The position numbers were made by a program, and so were the translations under genes. From positions 79,206 through 143,205 of the forward strand of contig JBKECQ010000052.1 in assembly GCA_047974845.1 (NCBI GenBank): DNA of 64,000 nt, given 5' to 3'. Positions 43,099 to 52,384 of this stretch are shown here, piece by piece (within the stretch, counting starts at the first letter, position 1; each line of letters opens with the position of its first letter). The notes beneath the pieces were generated by a model. The model made no database searches. It was given only the letters and a program-made list of their open reading frames with translations, and was not told the origin of the DNA. This DNA comes from Aminipila sp047974845 (GTDB taxonomy: Bacteria > Bacillota > Clostridia > Peptostreptococcales > Anaerovoracaceae).

Positions 43099-44186
43099 TG
43101 CTTGAAGTGACTGACTAAAGGCAACTCAACAGAAAAAACCGTACCAATTCCCAGTTCACTTTCTATGCTTATTTTACCTCCGTGCAATAACACTATTTTA
43201 TTTGCGATGGAAAGCCCTAAACCATTTCCCTCTGTGGAATGAGATTTATCACATTGATAAAACTTATCAAATATATATTTTTGACTATCCTTATCCATAC
43301 CGTAACCCTGATCCATCACCTGAAACAGGATTCCGGAATTATGCTTTTTAAGCTTTAGATTAAGCTTACTATTTTGTGGTGAAAACTTAATAGCATTGTC
43401 TATAAGATTTAACCAAACCTGACTCAATAAATCCTCATTACCCCAAAAAGAAATTTCTTCTAAATCTATAATTAATTCAAGATTTTTCGGTTCCCATTTA
43501 GGTTCAAGGACAAGAAGGGCTCTGCGGATTTGTTCTGATAAATCAAACTCATCATTGGTTTCAATAATGTTTAATGATTCAATTTTTGTTAGGGTAAGAA
43601 CATTGGTAGACAGCTTTGCTAAACGGTCCGATTCGCTGATGATAATATCCAAATATTCGTTTCTTTCATCTTCTGTTAACTCCGGACTTTTCAATATCTT
43701 GGCAAATCCACGAAGTGAAACTATTGGCGTTTTGAATTCATGTGAAAAATTGTTCACAAAATCTGAACGCAGCATTTCTACGCTATTAAGCTCTTCCACC
43801 ATGCTGTTGAAGCTTTGACAAAATGTATTAACCTCATCTATTGCAGAAGAAGTAAGCCTAACGGTAAAATCTCCGGTAGCTACTTGGTTAAAGGCATCTA
43901 CAACCTTTAGTATAGGCTTCAAAGGAATTCTACTTATTATTGCGGTTACAGTTGTTCCCACAATGCAGCTGCTTATGACTAAAACTATTAATGGACCATG
44001 TATTGTCGGAGCTGTTATTTCTCCCAATACACCCTGCCTAAATAGGCAAAATATAATAATTCCCATCAGTGTCATTGTTATAAACATTATGAAAAAGACA
44101 AGCAAGGATAATATAACTGCAAAGGTCCTCTTACCTGTTTTAGTCCATAATTTAGACCATATTTTTTTATGAAATGTAAAGCTCAA
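43089..44186 (-). CDS. Sensor histidine kinase next to the RND efflux genes
   Basis: 365-aa membrane kinase: two membrane helices (about residues 20-45 and 65-85) with a short outer loop, a HAMP domain (RIPLKPILKVVDAFNQVATGDFTVRL), the phosphorylated His in NNFSHEFKTPIVSLRGFAKIL, and ATPase boxes LIDNAIKFSPQN, DQGYGMDKDSQ and GNGLGLSIANKI. Divergent from the HlyD-like gene across a 244-nt gap. Partner of the response regulator at 40976-41650; they are separated by the TolC-like gene. Confidence 0.93.
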   Translation of the reverse strand: MSFTFHKKIWSKLWTKTGKRTFAVILSLLVFFIMFITMTLMGIIIFCLFRQGVLGEITAPTIHGPLIVLVISSCIVGTTVTAIISRIPLKPILKVVDAFNQVATGDFTVRLTSSAIDEVNTFCQSFNSMVEELNSVEMLRSDFVNNFSHEFKTPIVSLRGFAKILKSPELTEDERNEYLDIIISESDRLAKLSTNVLTLTKIESLNIIETNDEFDLSEQIRRALLVLEPKWEPKNLELIIDLEEISFWGNEDLLSQVWLNLIDNAIKFSPQNSKLNLKLKKHNSGILFQVMDQGYGMDKDSQKYIFDKFYQCDKSHSTEGNGLGLSIANKIVLLHGGKISIESELGIGTVFSVELPLVSHFKQIK

Positions 44187-44320
44187 AAATTAGCCTCCTT
44201 TTTATCTGTCATGATGTTTCTTAATTTTGTATCTAGGCTTATATTATCATACATTTATAAATCAATTGTAAACAAATGTGATGAAAAGTTCACTGAAAAT
44301 CAAGAAAAGTCATGAGTTTG

Positions 44321-44333
44321 TTTATATTCAGTT
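44321..44333 (+). promoter_or_regulatory. Motif TTTATATTCAGTT upstream of the HlyD-like gene
   Basis: Second copy of the 13-base motif also found at 41793-41805 upstream of the TolC-like gene. Distances to the two start codons are 97 and 76 nt, so the motif occupies a similar promoter-proximal place. Confidence 0.45.
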
Positions 44334-44430
44334 TCTAATTGTATTTTATTGTTATATAAAATGGGAGAAAAAAATCAACAAGGCTCCCTGGTTACTAGAA
44401 ATTTAATTAGATTTAAAGAAAGGAGCTTAC

Positions 44431-45543
44431 ATGAACAGCAAGTTAAAAGAAAAAATCAATTTAAAAAATATTATTGTTGTAATTGTATTTGTTGTATTGG
44501 TAGCTATTTTATTGACAAGGTTCATAGGAGGTGAACAGAATACATACGCGGAGGCACAGCCGCCATTAGTAGAAGTGGATATGCCAAAACAGGGAAGTAT
44601 CTCAGTGGGAAGTTCCCTAATCGGAACTGTTGAGCCTTCAGAAGTGCAATATGTAATGCCGGAAATCTCCGGGGAGGTTACAAGTGTAAAGGTAAAGGCT
44701 GGACAAAAGATTTCAGCAGGTCAGACCATTTGCACCATAGAGAATAAACAGCAGGAAAATGCCAGAATCAGTATGCAAACAGCACAGCTAAATCTTTCCA
44801 ATGCAAAAAGTGAAATGGATAGATCGGAGGCACTTTATGCAAGCGGAGATATTTCAAAGCAAAGCTATGACGATGCAAAAAACGCTTTGGCAAGAGCACA
44901 GTTAAGCTACGAATCCTCTGTAAATGAGTACAACAATCAATCCGCCTATAGTACAGTTACAGCTTCCATCAGTGGAGTCGTAGAATCCTGTGATGTAGAA
45001 GTGTTTGATAAGGTGACACCACAGACACAACTTTGCGTAATTGCAGGAGGTGGGGAGAAAGTTGTTTCTTTCGATGCCACTGATATAATTACTAAATTGA
45101 TGAAAATAGGAGATAAAATTATAGTAGAAAAAGCGGGGACTAAATCTGAGGGGACTATAAGTGAGATAAGTACAATGGTTGATGAAAGCTCCGGGCTGTT
45201 CAAAATTAAGGCATCATTAAGTCAGGATGCCAACCTTGCAACAGGAACATCAGCAAAGGTTTATGTAACCGCAGATAAGGTTTCAAATGCAATGATTATA
45301 CCTGCTATGGCGGTATATTATGAGAACGGAAAAGCTTTTGTATACCTTTATGAGGACGGTACTGCCAAAAAAGTTCCTATTGAGGTTGGGCTTTCAGATG
45401 ATGAAAATATAGAGGTTATTTCAGGGTTAAATAATAGGGATAGAATTGTTAATACTTGGAGTGCAGAACTTTATGACGGCGCTAGGGTTGAAGCTAAACA
45501 AGAAATCAATGACAAAATAAAAGAAAATCAGGAGGCCAATTAA
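44431..45543 (+). CDS. RND efflux periplasmic-adaptor-like (HlyD family) subunit
   Basis: 370 aa. A membrane helix (about 14-32), then the lipoyl half GEVTSVKVKAGQKISAGQTICTIE, an alpha hairpin rich in Ala and Ser with SEALYASGDISKQSYDDAKNALARAQLSYE, the second half SISGVVESCDVEVFDKVTPQTQ, and beta-barrel parts ending in AMIIPAMAVYYENGKAFVYL. AAGGAG precedes the ATG. Its stop codon overlaps the RND pump start by one base. It should link the RND pump to the TolC-like protein. Confidence 0.92.
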   Translation: MNSKLKEKINLKNIIVVIVFVVLVAILLTRFIGGEQNTYAEAQPPLVEVDMPKQGSISVGSSLIGTVEPSEVQYVMPEISGEVTSVKVKAGQKISAGQTICTIENKQQENARISMQTAQLNLSNAKSEMDRSEALYASGDISKQSYDDAKNALARAQLSYESSVNEYNNQSAYSTVTASISGVVESCDVEVFDKVTPQTQLCVIAGGGEKVVSFDATDIITKLMKIGDKIIVEKAGTKSEGTISEISTMVDESSGLFKIKASLSQDANLATGTSAKVYVTADKVSNAMIIPAMAVYYENGKAFVYLYEDGTAKKVPIEVGLSDDENIEVISGLNNRDRIVNTWSAELYDGARVEAKQEINDKIKENQEAN

Positions 45544-48500
45544 TGGGCATGACTAAATTCGTCTTAAGGAGGCCTGTAACAGCTGTACTGGCCATACTCT
45601 GCTTGTTTGTATTTGGGCTGTCTTCCATAACGGGAATGACCTTGGAGCAGACTCCGGAAATGAATACACCAATGATGTTAATAAGTACAACCTACATTGG
45701 AGCAGGGCCGGAAGATATTGATGAGCTGGTTACACAACCCATAGAGGACGCAATAGATACTTTAAGCGGACTGGATAAGGTAACCTCCAAATCAAGTGAG
45801 AATTCTTCCATAGTAATGGTGAAGTATAAATATGGAACGGATATGGATAAAGCATACTTAGATTTAAAGAAAAAAATTGATGGTATGACAAAGGACTTGC
45901 CAAGCGATGCAAAAACTCCTAACATTATGGAAATTAATATGGATGATTCGCCGGTTGTTACCCTATCCATAACTAATGATAAACAGAGCAATCTATATGA
46001 TTATGTAGAAAAGAAAATAGCACCGGAATTTGAAAAAATAAGTTCTGTGGCAAGTGTTGATATTGCAGGAGGACAGGGCTCTTATATAAAAATACAACTC
46101 AATTCAGAGAAATTAAGTCAGTTTGGCTTAACAATTAATGATGTTACCTCAGCAGTGAGCAATGCGGACTTTGCTTATCCGGCAGGAAGCGTAAAAACCG
46201 GTGATATGAAATATTCCGTAACAACCGGGTCGGATTTTGAGGATATGTCAAGTTTGAAATATATTCCCATAAATACGCCAACAGGTGGAGTTGTATATCT
46301 GGAAGATGTAGCAACCATATATGAGGCTTTGGACGAGAAAAGCAGTATAAGCAGATATAATGGTGAAGACACTATTTCTATAGATATAAAGAAACAACAA
46401 AGCGCTAGCGCAGTGGAAGTCTCAGGTGCAGTTGAATCCGTTATAAAGCAACTACAAAGAGCTGATGAGAGCTTAGAAGTAGTTGTAATAAATGACTCTA
46501 AAGAAGAAATAATGAGCTCTTTATATTCTGTATTGCAGACCCTAGTATTAGCTATTATTGCTTCTATGATAATTATATATATTTTCTTCGGAGACATAAA
46601 GGCATCGTTAATAGTTGCAAGCTCCATTCCTGTAGCCATATTTGCAGCCCTTATTTTAATGAAATTAATGGGCTTTACTTTAAACGTAATAACTTTAGGG
46701 GCATTGGTTTTGGGCGTTGGAATGATGGTGGACAATTCAATAGTAGTACTGGAAAGTTGCTTTAGGTCAAGGAACGACGTACCTGATGAAGAGTGTGATA
46801 GCGGATACATTGACGTTGCTAAAAAGGGTTTGCTAGGAATAGGCTTTAAGAATGCTGCAATTGAAGGTACGGGCACTGTAATGGCCTCTATTTTAGGCTC
46901 CACAGTGACAACCTGTGTAGTATTTATTCCACTGGCATTTTTAGCGGGTATGACGGGCCAATTGTTTAAACCTTTAGGCTTTACTATTGTGTTTTGCATG
47001 GCGGCATCCTTTATTTCTGCCATAACTATTGTTCCCCTTTGTTACTATATTTATAGGCCTGAGGAAAAGTTGAAAGCACCGGCACAAAGACCTATTAGAG
47101 TACTTCAAACTAAATATCGTAAGATTATGAGAGTTATTTTACCTAAGAAAAGAACGGTTATGATAGTATCTGTGTTACTGCTTGTTATATCTTTTGTTAT
47201 AGCAGGACAACTGAGAATGGAGCTTATGGAAACAAGCGACAATGGGTCTATTGGTATAAGCATAGATACAAGACCTGGTTTATCACTGGAAAAGGTGGAT
47301 AAAATACTTAAGCAGGTTGAGGAAATTGTCGTTGCAGATAAACAGGTAGAATCTTATAGAGTTACATACTCCGGAAGTGGTTTGTCCTTTGGTTCAAGTG
47401 CAAAATTGACGGCATATCTTCATGATAATGTGAAAGATGTAGACAAAGTTGTGGATTCGTGGAAGCCGCAGATGAATCTAATAACAAATTGCGATATAAA
47501 TATAGAAGCAGGCTCTTCCATGGCAAGTATGCAAATGGCAGAGGGGTATACCTTGTTGCTGAAAAGTACACAATACGATGAATTAAAGCAAACTTCGGAT
47601 AAGATTACAGAGGACTTAATGAAGAGGCCTGAATTGACTAGGGTTCATTCAAGTATAGAAAATGCGGCTCCTATAGTTAAAATTTCCGTTGATCCCGTGC
47701 AAGCAAAAGCCGAAGGGCTGTCACCAATGCAAATTGCACAATCTGTAAATCAGATGATAAGTGGTGTAGAAGCAACTACTATGAAAGTAGATGGTGAAGA
47801 AGTAAGTGTAATGGTGGAATTTGCCGAGGATGAATACTCTACATTGGATAAGGTTAAGGGAATAGTACTGTCCGACGGAAGGGGCGGTTCTGTGGCACTT
47901 GCAGATATAGCAGACATTTATTTTGAAGATAGCCCAAGCTCTATAACCAGAGAAGACAAACAATATAGGGTTATAATAGATGCGGATTTTACAGCGGAAG
48001 CTGATAGTAATACTGCGGCTATGCTAGATAAAGAAATAGAACAAAAATATATAGGAGGAAATATTCACAGTGGGCTGGATTCAGTTAGTGAATCTATGAA
48101 TAAAGAATTTAAGTCTTTAGGAATGGCAATAGCTACAGCAATATTTTTAATATTTGTTGTAATGGCCGCACAGTTTGAATCTCCAAGATTTTCGTTTATG
48201 GTTATGACAACAATACCATTTGCGTTGATAGGGTCGTTTTTACTGCTATTTATCTTTGACTCAGCCATAAGCATGACCTCATTACTGGGATTCCTAATGT
48301 TGATAGGAACAGTTGTAAATAATGGTATTCTATATGTGGACACAGTTACTCAATATAGGCAGGAGATGCCTTTAGAAAAGGCTTTAGTAGAGGCGGGTGT
48401 AACCAGAATGAGACCAATATTTATGACATCCTTAACTACTATTATTTCAATGGTACCAATGGCTATGGCCATGGGAGAAAGCGGCGAAATGATGCAAGGC

Positions 48501-48632
48501 TTGGCATTAGTAAATGTAGGAGGATTAATTGCATCTACTGTTCTGTCGTTAATCATGTTGCCTGTATATTATTCCATTATGTATAGAAGGAAAAAGACAA
48601 AAAAGGAATTGCTGATGGAAAACGAATTATAA
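45543..48632 (+). CDS. RND family multidrug efflux pump (AcrB/SwrC-like)
   Basis: Proton-driven exporter, 1029 aa, with twelve membrane helices and two large outer loops. Start: MGMTKFVLRRPVTAVLAIL with GGAGG 7 nt upstream. Visible: TPMMLISTTYIGAGPEDIDELVTQPIE in the first pore loop, TM4 with VLGVGMMVDNSIVVLES (one Asp of the usual pair, the other Asn, as in many RND pumps), and the final AGVTRMRPIFMTSLTTIISMVPMA. Firmicute relatives such as SwrC export lipopeptides and biocides. Substrate here is unknown; the two-component system around it suggests inducible resistance. Confidence 0.94.
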   Translation: MGMTKFVLRRPVTAVLAILCLFVFGLSSITGMTLEQTPEMNTPMMLISTTYIGAGPEDIDELVTQPIEDAIDTLSGLDKVTSKSSENSSIVMVKYKYGTDMDKAYLDLKKKIDGMTKDLPSDAKTPNIMEINMDDSPVVTLSITNDKQSNLYDYVEKKIAPEFEKISSVASVDIAGGQGSYIKIQLNSEKLSQFGLTINDVTSAVSNADFAYPAGSVKTGDMKYSVTTGSDFEDMSSLKYIPINTPTGGVVYLEDVATIYEALDEKSSISRYNGEDTISIDIKKQQSASAVEVSGAVESVIKQLQRADESLEVVVINDSKEEIMSSLYSVLQTLVLAIIASMIIIYIFFGDIKASLIVASSIPVAIFAALILMKLMGFTLNVITLGALVLGVGMMVDNSIVVLESCFRSRNDVPDEECDSGYIDVAKKGLLGIGFKNAAIEGTGTVMASILGSTVTTCVVFIPLAFLAGMTGQLFKPLGFTIVFCMAASFISAITIVPLCYYIYRPEEKLKAPAQRPIRVLQTKYRKIMRVILPKKRTVMIVSVLLLVISFVIAGQLRMELMETSDNGSIGISIDTRPGLSLEKVDKILKQVEEIVVADKQVESYRVTYSGSGLSFGSSAKLTAYLHDNVKDVDKVVDSWKPQMNLITNCDINIEAGSSMASMQMAEGYTLLLKSTQYDELKQTSDKITEDLMKRPELTRVHSSIENAAPIVKISVDPVQAKAEGLSPMQIAQSVNQMISGVEATTMKVDGEEVSVMVEFAEDEYSTLDKVKGIVLSDGRGGSVALADIADIYFEDSPSSITREDKQYRVIIDADFTAEADSNTAAMLDKEIEQKYIGGNIHSGLDSVSESMNKEFKSLGMAIATAIFLIFVVMAAQFESPRFSFMVMTTIPFALIGSFLLLFIFDSAISMTSLLGFLMLIGTVVNNGILYVDTVTQYRQEMPLEKALVEAGVTRMRPIFMTSLTTIISMVPMAMAMGESGEMMQGLALVNVGGLIASTVLSLIMLPVYYSIMYRRKKTKKELLMENEL

Positions 48633-48701
48633 TGCATTTTCAAGGAATCTTTAAAAACATAGACAGGTTAAGTTAAAAAATATTAGGAATACAAATATAA
48701 T

Positions 48702-48732
48702 AAAAAGGTTGCTCCACGGAGCAACCTTTTTT
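48702..48732. terminator. Bidirectional terminator between the RND pump and rluB
   Basis: Perfect 14-bp stem AAAAAGGTTGCTCC / GGAGCAACCTTTTT with a 2-nt centre and flanking A and T runs; overlaps the rluB stop codon. Confidence 0.9.
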
Positions 48733-49438
48733 AACAATTCTTTAGGTATTCAATTTCTTTTTGAGTAAGTTTACGGTAATGTCCTTCCATAAGTCTACCT
48801 AAATATAAGTCGCCGATTGCAACTCTTTGTAGTTCTTGAACTTTATTGCCTACAGCGGCAAACATCTTTCTGACCTGACGATTTTTTCCCTCATAAATCT
48901 GAATTTCAACAATTGCAGAACGCTCTCCCTGTTTGATAACTTTAACGAAAGCTTTTGAAGTAATAAATCCTCCAATATCAACGCCGTTTCTAAGCTTTGA
49001 AAGCTTTTCCTTAGAAAGTACTCCGGAAACTCTTGCGCGATATGTTTTATATATATGATGTTTAGGATGTGTTAGTTTATAGGCTAAGTCTCCATCGTTT
49101 GTCATTAATAATAAACCGGAAGTATTGTAATCCAGTCTGCCGATTGGAAAAAGTCTAGCGTTAATGTCGGTGACTAAATCTTGTACAGTCAATCTTCCCT
49201 TATCGTCGGCAGAGGTAGTTATATATCCTAAAGGTTTATTTAACATAATATAAACCGGCTTAGATGTAACCTCATCAATTCTTCTGCCATTAACTTCAAC
49301 AACATCACCTTCTTTGACGTCGTAGCCAAGTTCTTTTACTGTTAATCCATTTATTTTAACATTGCCGTTTAACGTAAGTTCATCGGCTTTTCGTCTGCTG
49401 GCAATCCCTGCTTGTGCTATATATTTGTTTAATCTCAT
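48731..49438 (-). CDS. rluB: 23S rRNA pseudouridine synthase, RluB/RsuA family
   Basis: 235 aa. N-terminal S4 RNA-binding domain (MRLNKYIAQAGIASRRKADEL, then KVNGLTVKELG) followed by a pseudouridine synthase domain with the catalytic Asp in PIGRLDYNTSGLLLMTNDG and the family segments YIMLNKPLGYITT and EGKNRQVRKMFAAVG. Length and motifs fit the RluB/RsuA group; RluB is the usual Firmicute member. GGAG lies upstream. It is downstream of the small cysteine peptide gene on the same strand, separated by 198 nt with two hairpins. Confidence 0.9.
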   Translation of the reverse strand: MRLNKYIAQAGIASRRKADELTLNGNVKINGLTVKELGYDVKEGDVVEVNGRRIDEVTSKPVYIMLNKPLGYITTSADDKGRLTVQDLVTDINARLFPIGRLDYNTSGLLLMTNDGDLAYKLTHPKHHIYKTYRARVSGVLSKEKLSKLRNGVDIGGFITSKAFVKVIKQGERSAIVEIQIYEGKNRQVRKMFAAVGNKVQELQRVAIGDLYLGRLMEGHYRKLTQKEIEYLKNC

Positions 49439-49496
49439 ATTATAAATTTCTCCATTCTACATAGGGTGATTAAAAATAATTTTGTCCCACCAAAGG

Positions 49497-49557
49497 CAAA
49501 TAAGCATAAAAAATCAATACTTATTTGTTTTCGCTATACCATATTTTCTAGCGAAAA
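49497..49557. other. Two adjacent perfect hairpins between rluB and the cysteine peptide gene
   Basis: CAAATAAG / CTTATTTG (49497-49527, 15-nt loop) is followed without a gap by TTTTCGCTA / TAGCGAAAA (49528-49557, 12-nt loop). Neither has a clear T run on the minus strand, so they are weak terminator candidates. The remaining parts of 49439-49636 show nothing else. Confidence 0.6.
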
Positions 49558-49636
49558 TGGCGATAAAAAATACCACCTTATTTAGTATGAAGCTAGTATA
49601 CCAAATAAATACATAAAAGTCTAGTTTTCGAGGTTA

Positions 49637-49792
49637 TTAGTGGTAGCAACCAATAACAACAGGCTTTATTTCTTTAAAAGCTGTTTCACTGCACCCGTTA
49701 ATGGCACATAGGTTATAAGTGCTGATATTTTCTTCTGAAACTTCCTGTTCCTTTAAAATGTTTAAATTTTGTTCTTTTAAAGTAGTGGTCAT
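49637..49792 (-). CDS. Unrecognised 51-residue peptide with three cysteines
   Basis: A short ORF with a strong GGGAGG site 7 nt before its ATG. The first 25 residues are acidic and helical (MTTTLKEQNLNILKEQEVSE); the remainder holds Cys29, Cys34 and Cys49 (YNLCAINGCSET ... VVIGCYH). There is no signal peptide or membrane helix. A leader-like first half and a cysteine-containing second half resemble peptide natural-product precursors or small metal-binding proteins, but I recognise no family, and no modifying enzyme or exporter is adjacent except the distant SCIFF maturase. Region 49793-50048 upstream is AT-rich with promoter-like sequences only. Confidence 0.6.
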   Translation of the reverse strand: MTTTLKEQNLNILKEQEVSEENISTYNLCAINGCSETAFKEIKPVVIGCYH

Positions 49793-50048
49793 AATAAACC
49801 TCCCAAAAAATTCATTATTTAAAAAATAAAAAGTATTAATTTACTAATATAATAATTATTTATTACGTTATTATAATAAAGCGATAAAATGAAAAAGTCA
49901 ATACAAAAATGATAAAAAGTCATAAACTTAAACAAATATAATATTTATATAATTTAGTACCATGTAAATCTAACAATAAAAAAATGGTAAATATATCAAT
50001 GGAATGGTATACTATTTACATTAAGGTAAATGGAGGAATTTGATTGAA

Positions 50049-50831
50049 ATGACAAAGCAATTGCAAAAGAAAATTCTAATATTAGCTTTATTTGCAGGCG
50101 AAATTATGATGAAAAGCGGAGCAGAAATATACAGGGTGGAAGATACTATTACAAGAATATGTAAGGCGTGCAATATTCCGTATGTAGAAGTATTTGTAAC
50201 TCCAACCGGAATATTTTTATCATTAGATAAGGGTGAAGACAGCGAAATGTTTACGTTCATAAAAAGGATAAAGGGAACGGGAACAGATCTTGGCAAAATT
50301 TCTATGACCAATCAGTTTTCCAGAGACTTTGTTAACACAGACTTGTCTATTGAAGAGGGCATGGAGAGGTTAAAGCAAATTTCTCAAACCAAGCTATACA
50401 ATATTTGGCTAAGAGTTTTAGGTGCGGCTTGTGCCTGTTCATTTTTCTGTAAAATGTTTAATGGGGATTGGAAGGATTTTGCGTGTGCGTTTATAGTTGG
50501 AGCGTGCAGTTACGTACTTTCTGTTGGGTTTGATAAAATAGAAACTAATTATTTTATTAAGGGATTCTTCTGTACTGCGTTTGCGGCACTCATGGCTTTG
50601 GTTTGCTCAAGCACAGGACTTGGAAGCAGTTCGGGACCTATTACTATTGGAGCTTTAATGCTTTTTGTTCCGGGGGTAGCAATCACAAATGCTATAAGAG
50701 ATTTTTTGGCAGGAGATATGCTATCAGGGGTCGCCAGAGCAGTTGAAGCTTTTTTTGTTGCAATATCCTTGGCAACCGGAGCAGGTGTCATGCTTAGGCT
50801 TTGGGTAACCTTAGGGGGTGAAATCATATGA
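50049..50831 (+). CDS. ThrE family exporter, N-terminal half
   Basis: One half of a threonine/serine exporter split in two genes. 260 aa: a cytoplasmic domain with AGEIMMKSGAEIYRVEDTITRICKAC and VTPTGIFLSLD, typical of the ThrE N-terminal domain, then about five membrane helices and GPITIGALMLFVPGVAITNAIRDFLAGD. The start is uncertain: ATG at 50049 is 12 nt from GGAGG, while TTG at 50040 is only 3 nt away. The stop overlaps the next gene, which encodes the other half. Confidence 0.88.
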   Translation: MTKQLQKKILILALFAGEIMMKSGAEIYRVEDTITRICKACNIPYVEVFVTPTGIFLSLDKGEDSEMFTFIKRIKGTGTDLGKISMTNQFSRDFVNTDLSIEEGMERLKQISQTKLYNIWLRVLGAACACSFFCKMFNGDWKDFACAFIVGACSYVLSVGFDKIETNYFIKGFFCTAFAALMALVCSSTGLGSSSGPITIGALMLFVPGVAITNAIRDFLAGDMLSGVARAVEAFFVAISLATGAGVMLRLWVTLGGEII

Positions 50832-51286
50832 CGTATATAATACAATTTGTCTTTGGTTTTATATCAACTGTAGGATTTGCCATACTATTTCATGTACCTA
50901 AAAGGCATATTATAGCCTCAAGTTTTGTAGGAGGTGTAGGCTGGGTCATTTTTATTTATTGTAAAAATGATTATGAGAGTGCATTGCTTGGGTGCTTTCT
51001 AGCGGCCTGTATGGTAGGGATATTAGCAGATATATTTTCTAAGATTAACAAGGAGACAGCAACGGTGTATATTATACCGGGTATTATACCCCTGGTTCCG
51101 GGAGCCGGAATGTATTACACAACACTGTACCTAATAAATGGAGAGATTGAAAAAGCGGCTACAACAGGAACAGAAACCCTTTTAATGGCAGGCAGTATTT
51201 CAGTGGGGCTGTTAGTGGTCGGTGCTGTTTTTAGAATGTATTACAACCTTAAAGAAAAATTGAAAAAACTAACCGTAAGAGTATAA
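50828..51286 (+). CDS. ThrE family exporter, C-terminal half
   Basis: 152 aa with four to five membrane helices, matching the second ThrE domain (DUF3815 type): VPKRHIIASSFVGGVGWVIF and TVYIIPGIIPLVPGAGMYYTTLYLINGE are typical. It overlaps the first half by 4 nt (ATGA). The two proteins should assemble into one amino acid exporter. Confidence 0.88.
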   Translation: MTYIIQFVFGFISTVGFAILFHVPKRHIIASSFVGGVGWVIFIYCKNDYESALLGCFLAACMVGILADIFSKINKETATVYIIPGIIPLVPGAGMYYTTLYLINGEIEKAATTGTETLLMAGSISVGLLVVGAVFRMYYNLKEKLKKLTVRV

Positions 51287-51342
51287 GATATAGTCCAATT
51301 TATGATAAAATAAAATGAATATATAGACTTGGAGGAATGCTG

Positions 51343-52284
51343 ATGAAGAATATATTAGTGATAGATGACAGTCAATTTAATCTAATGGTAGTAGATAATG
51401 CACTATCAAAGGAATATAACGTAACTATAAAGCAAAACGGAAAAGACGGAATCAAGTATGCAAAAGAAAATACTATAGATTTAATCTTACTTGATATTGA
51501 GATGCCGGAAATGAGTGGAATAGATACTATAAAAATCTTAAAGAAAGATGCAAAGTTATCTAAAATTCCTATTATATTTTTAACAGGATTCTCTGACCAT
51601 GAAATGGAAAAAATGTGCCTTGACTTAGGAGCCAGAGATTTTATTACCAAGCCCTTTAACGAGCCAGTAATGCTTCAGCGTATAAAAATTGTTTTGGAAT
51701 TGGAGTCACTTAGAAAAAATCTTGAAAGGCAAGTCAGGGTAAAAACAGAGCAACTGGAAAAGTTGACTGCTCAGATTATTTCAACCTTTGCTAATAGTGT
51801 TGACCCACTGACTGATTTATGGAGCAGAATGTACATCAAGGAAAAGATATGTAATGAAATAGAAAGAGAGCCACTGAGAGGTGCTCTGGCAGTCATAAAT
51901 TTAGATAATTTCAGAGTTATCAATGATGCACTGGGCTTTAAGCAGGGAGATTTATGTCTTAAGACTGTAGCAGATGCAATTAAGGATGTTTTACAAAACG
52001 AAAATCAGGACGAAATATTTGTAGGCAGATCCGGTGCAGATGAATTTCTTTTATATATGGCCAATGCTAACACAAAGGAAGAGGTAGAAGTGCTTATTAA
52101 AAATATTTTTGCAAAAACTGGACAGGACTTGGAAGAAAACAAGTTTAAAGGTGTTACCCTTTCAGCAGGTGTAGCTATGACTATACAGGCTAAAGAAAGC
52201 TTTGGGGAATTATATTATTTAGCGGAAAAGGCATTGCACTGGGTGAAATGCAATGGCAAGAACAATATTTCTTTTGCGGAATAA
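51343..52284 (+). CDS. Response regulator with GGDEF-like output domain
   Basis: 313 aa. The receiver (1-120) has ILVIDDSQFN, Asp in LILLDIEMPEMSG and Lys in ITKPFNEP. A coiled coil of about 30 residues leads to a GGDEF-family domain starting DPLTDLWSRMYIKEKI. The active-site motif reads SGADEF in place of GGDEF, so diguanylate cyclase activity is possible but uncertain. Start 51343 is chosen because GGAGG lies 7 nt upstream; the ATG at 51337 is almost touching it. No c-di-GMP effector is nearby. Confidence 0.87.
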   Translation: MKNILVIDDSQFNLMVVDNALSKEYNVTIKQNGKDGIKYAKENTIDLILLDIEMPEMSGIDTIKILKKDAKLSKIPIIFLTGFSDHEMEKMCLDLGARDFITKPFNEPVMLQRIKIVLELESLRKNLERQVRVKTEQLEKLTAQIISTFANSVDPLTDLWSRMYIKEKICNEIEREPLRGALAVINLDNFRVINDALGFKQGDLCLKTVADAIKDVLQNENQDEIFVGRSGADEFLLYMANANTKEEVEVLIKNIFAKTGQDLEENKFKGVTLSAGVAMTIQAKESFGELYYLAEKALHWVKCNGKNNISFAE

Positions 52285-52323
52285 CTGAACACAATTAAAA
52301 TTAAAAACTGTCAAAAAGCTCAT

Positions 52324-52378
52324 AACCCCCCTAATCATAGAATATCTTTATATGTGGATATTTGAATTAGAGGGGGTT
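52324..52378 (+). terminator. Hairpin that includes the ribosome site of the next gene
   Basis: AACCCCCCTAAT (52324-52335) pairs with ATTAGAGGGGGTT (52366-52378) with one bulge; the loop holds an inner AATATC / GATATT stem. TTTATTTT follows, so it works as a terminator for the GGDEF gene. The purine-rich AGAGGGGG in the right arm is also the only ribosome site of the FAD oxidoreductase, whose ATG is at 52385. Confidence 0.72.
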
Positions 52379-52384
52379 TATTTT

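Noticed and set aside
46175..47023. 282-residue minus-strand frame inside the RND pump
   Set aside because: Antisense to conserved membrane helices, no ribosome site, and amino acid content is what a shadow frame would give.
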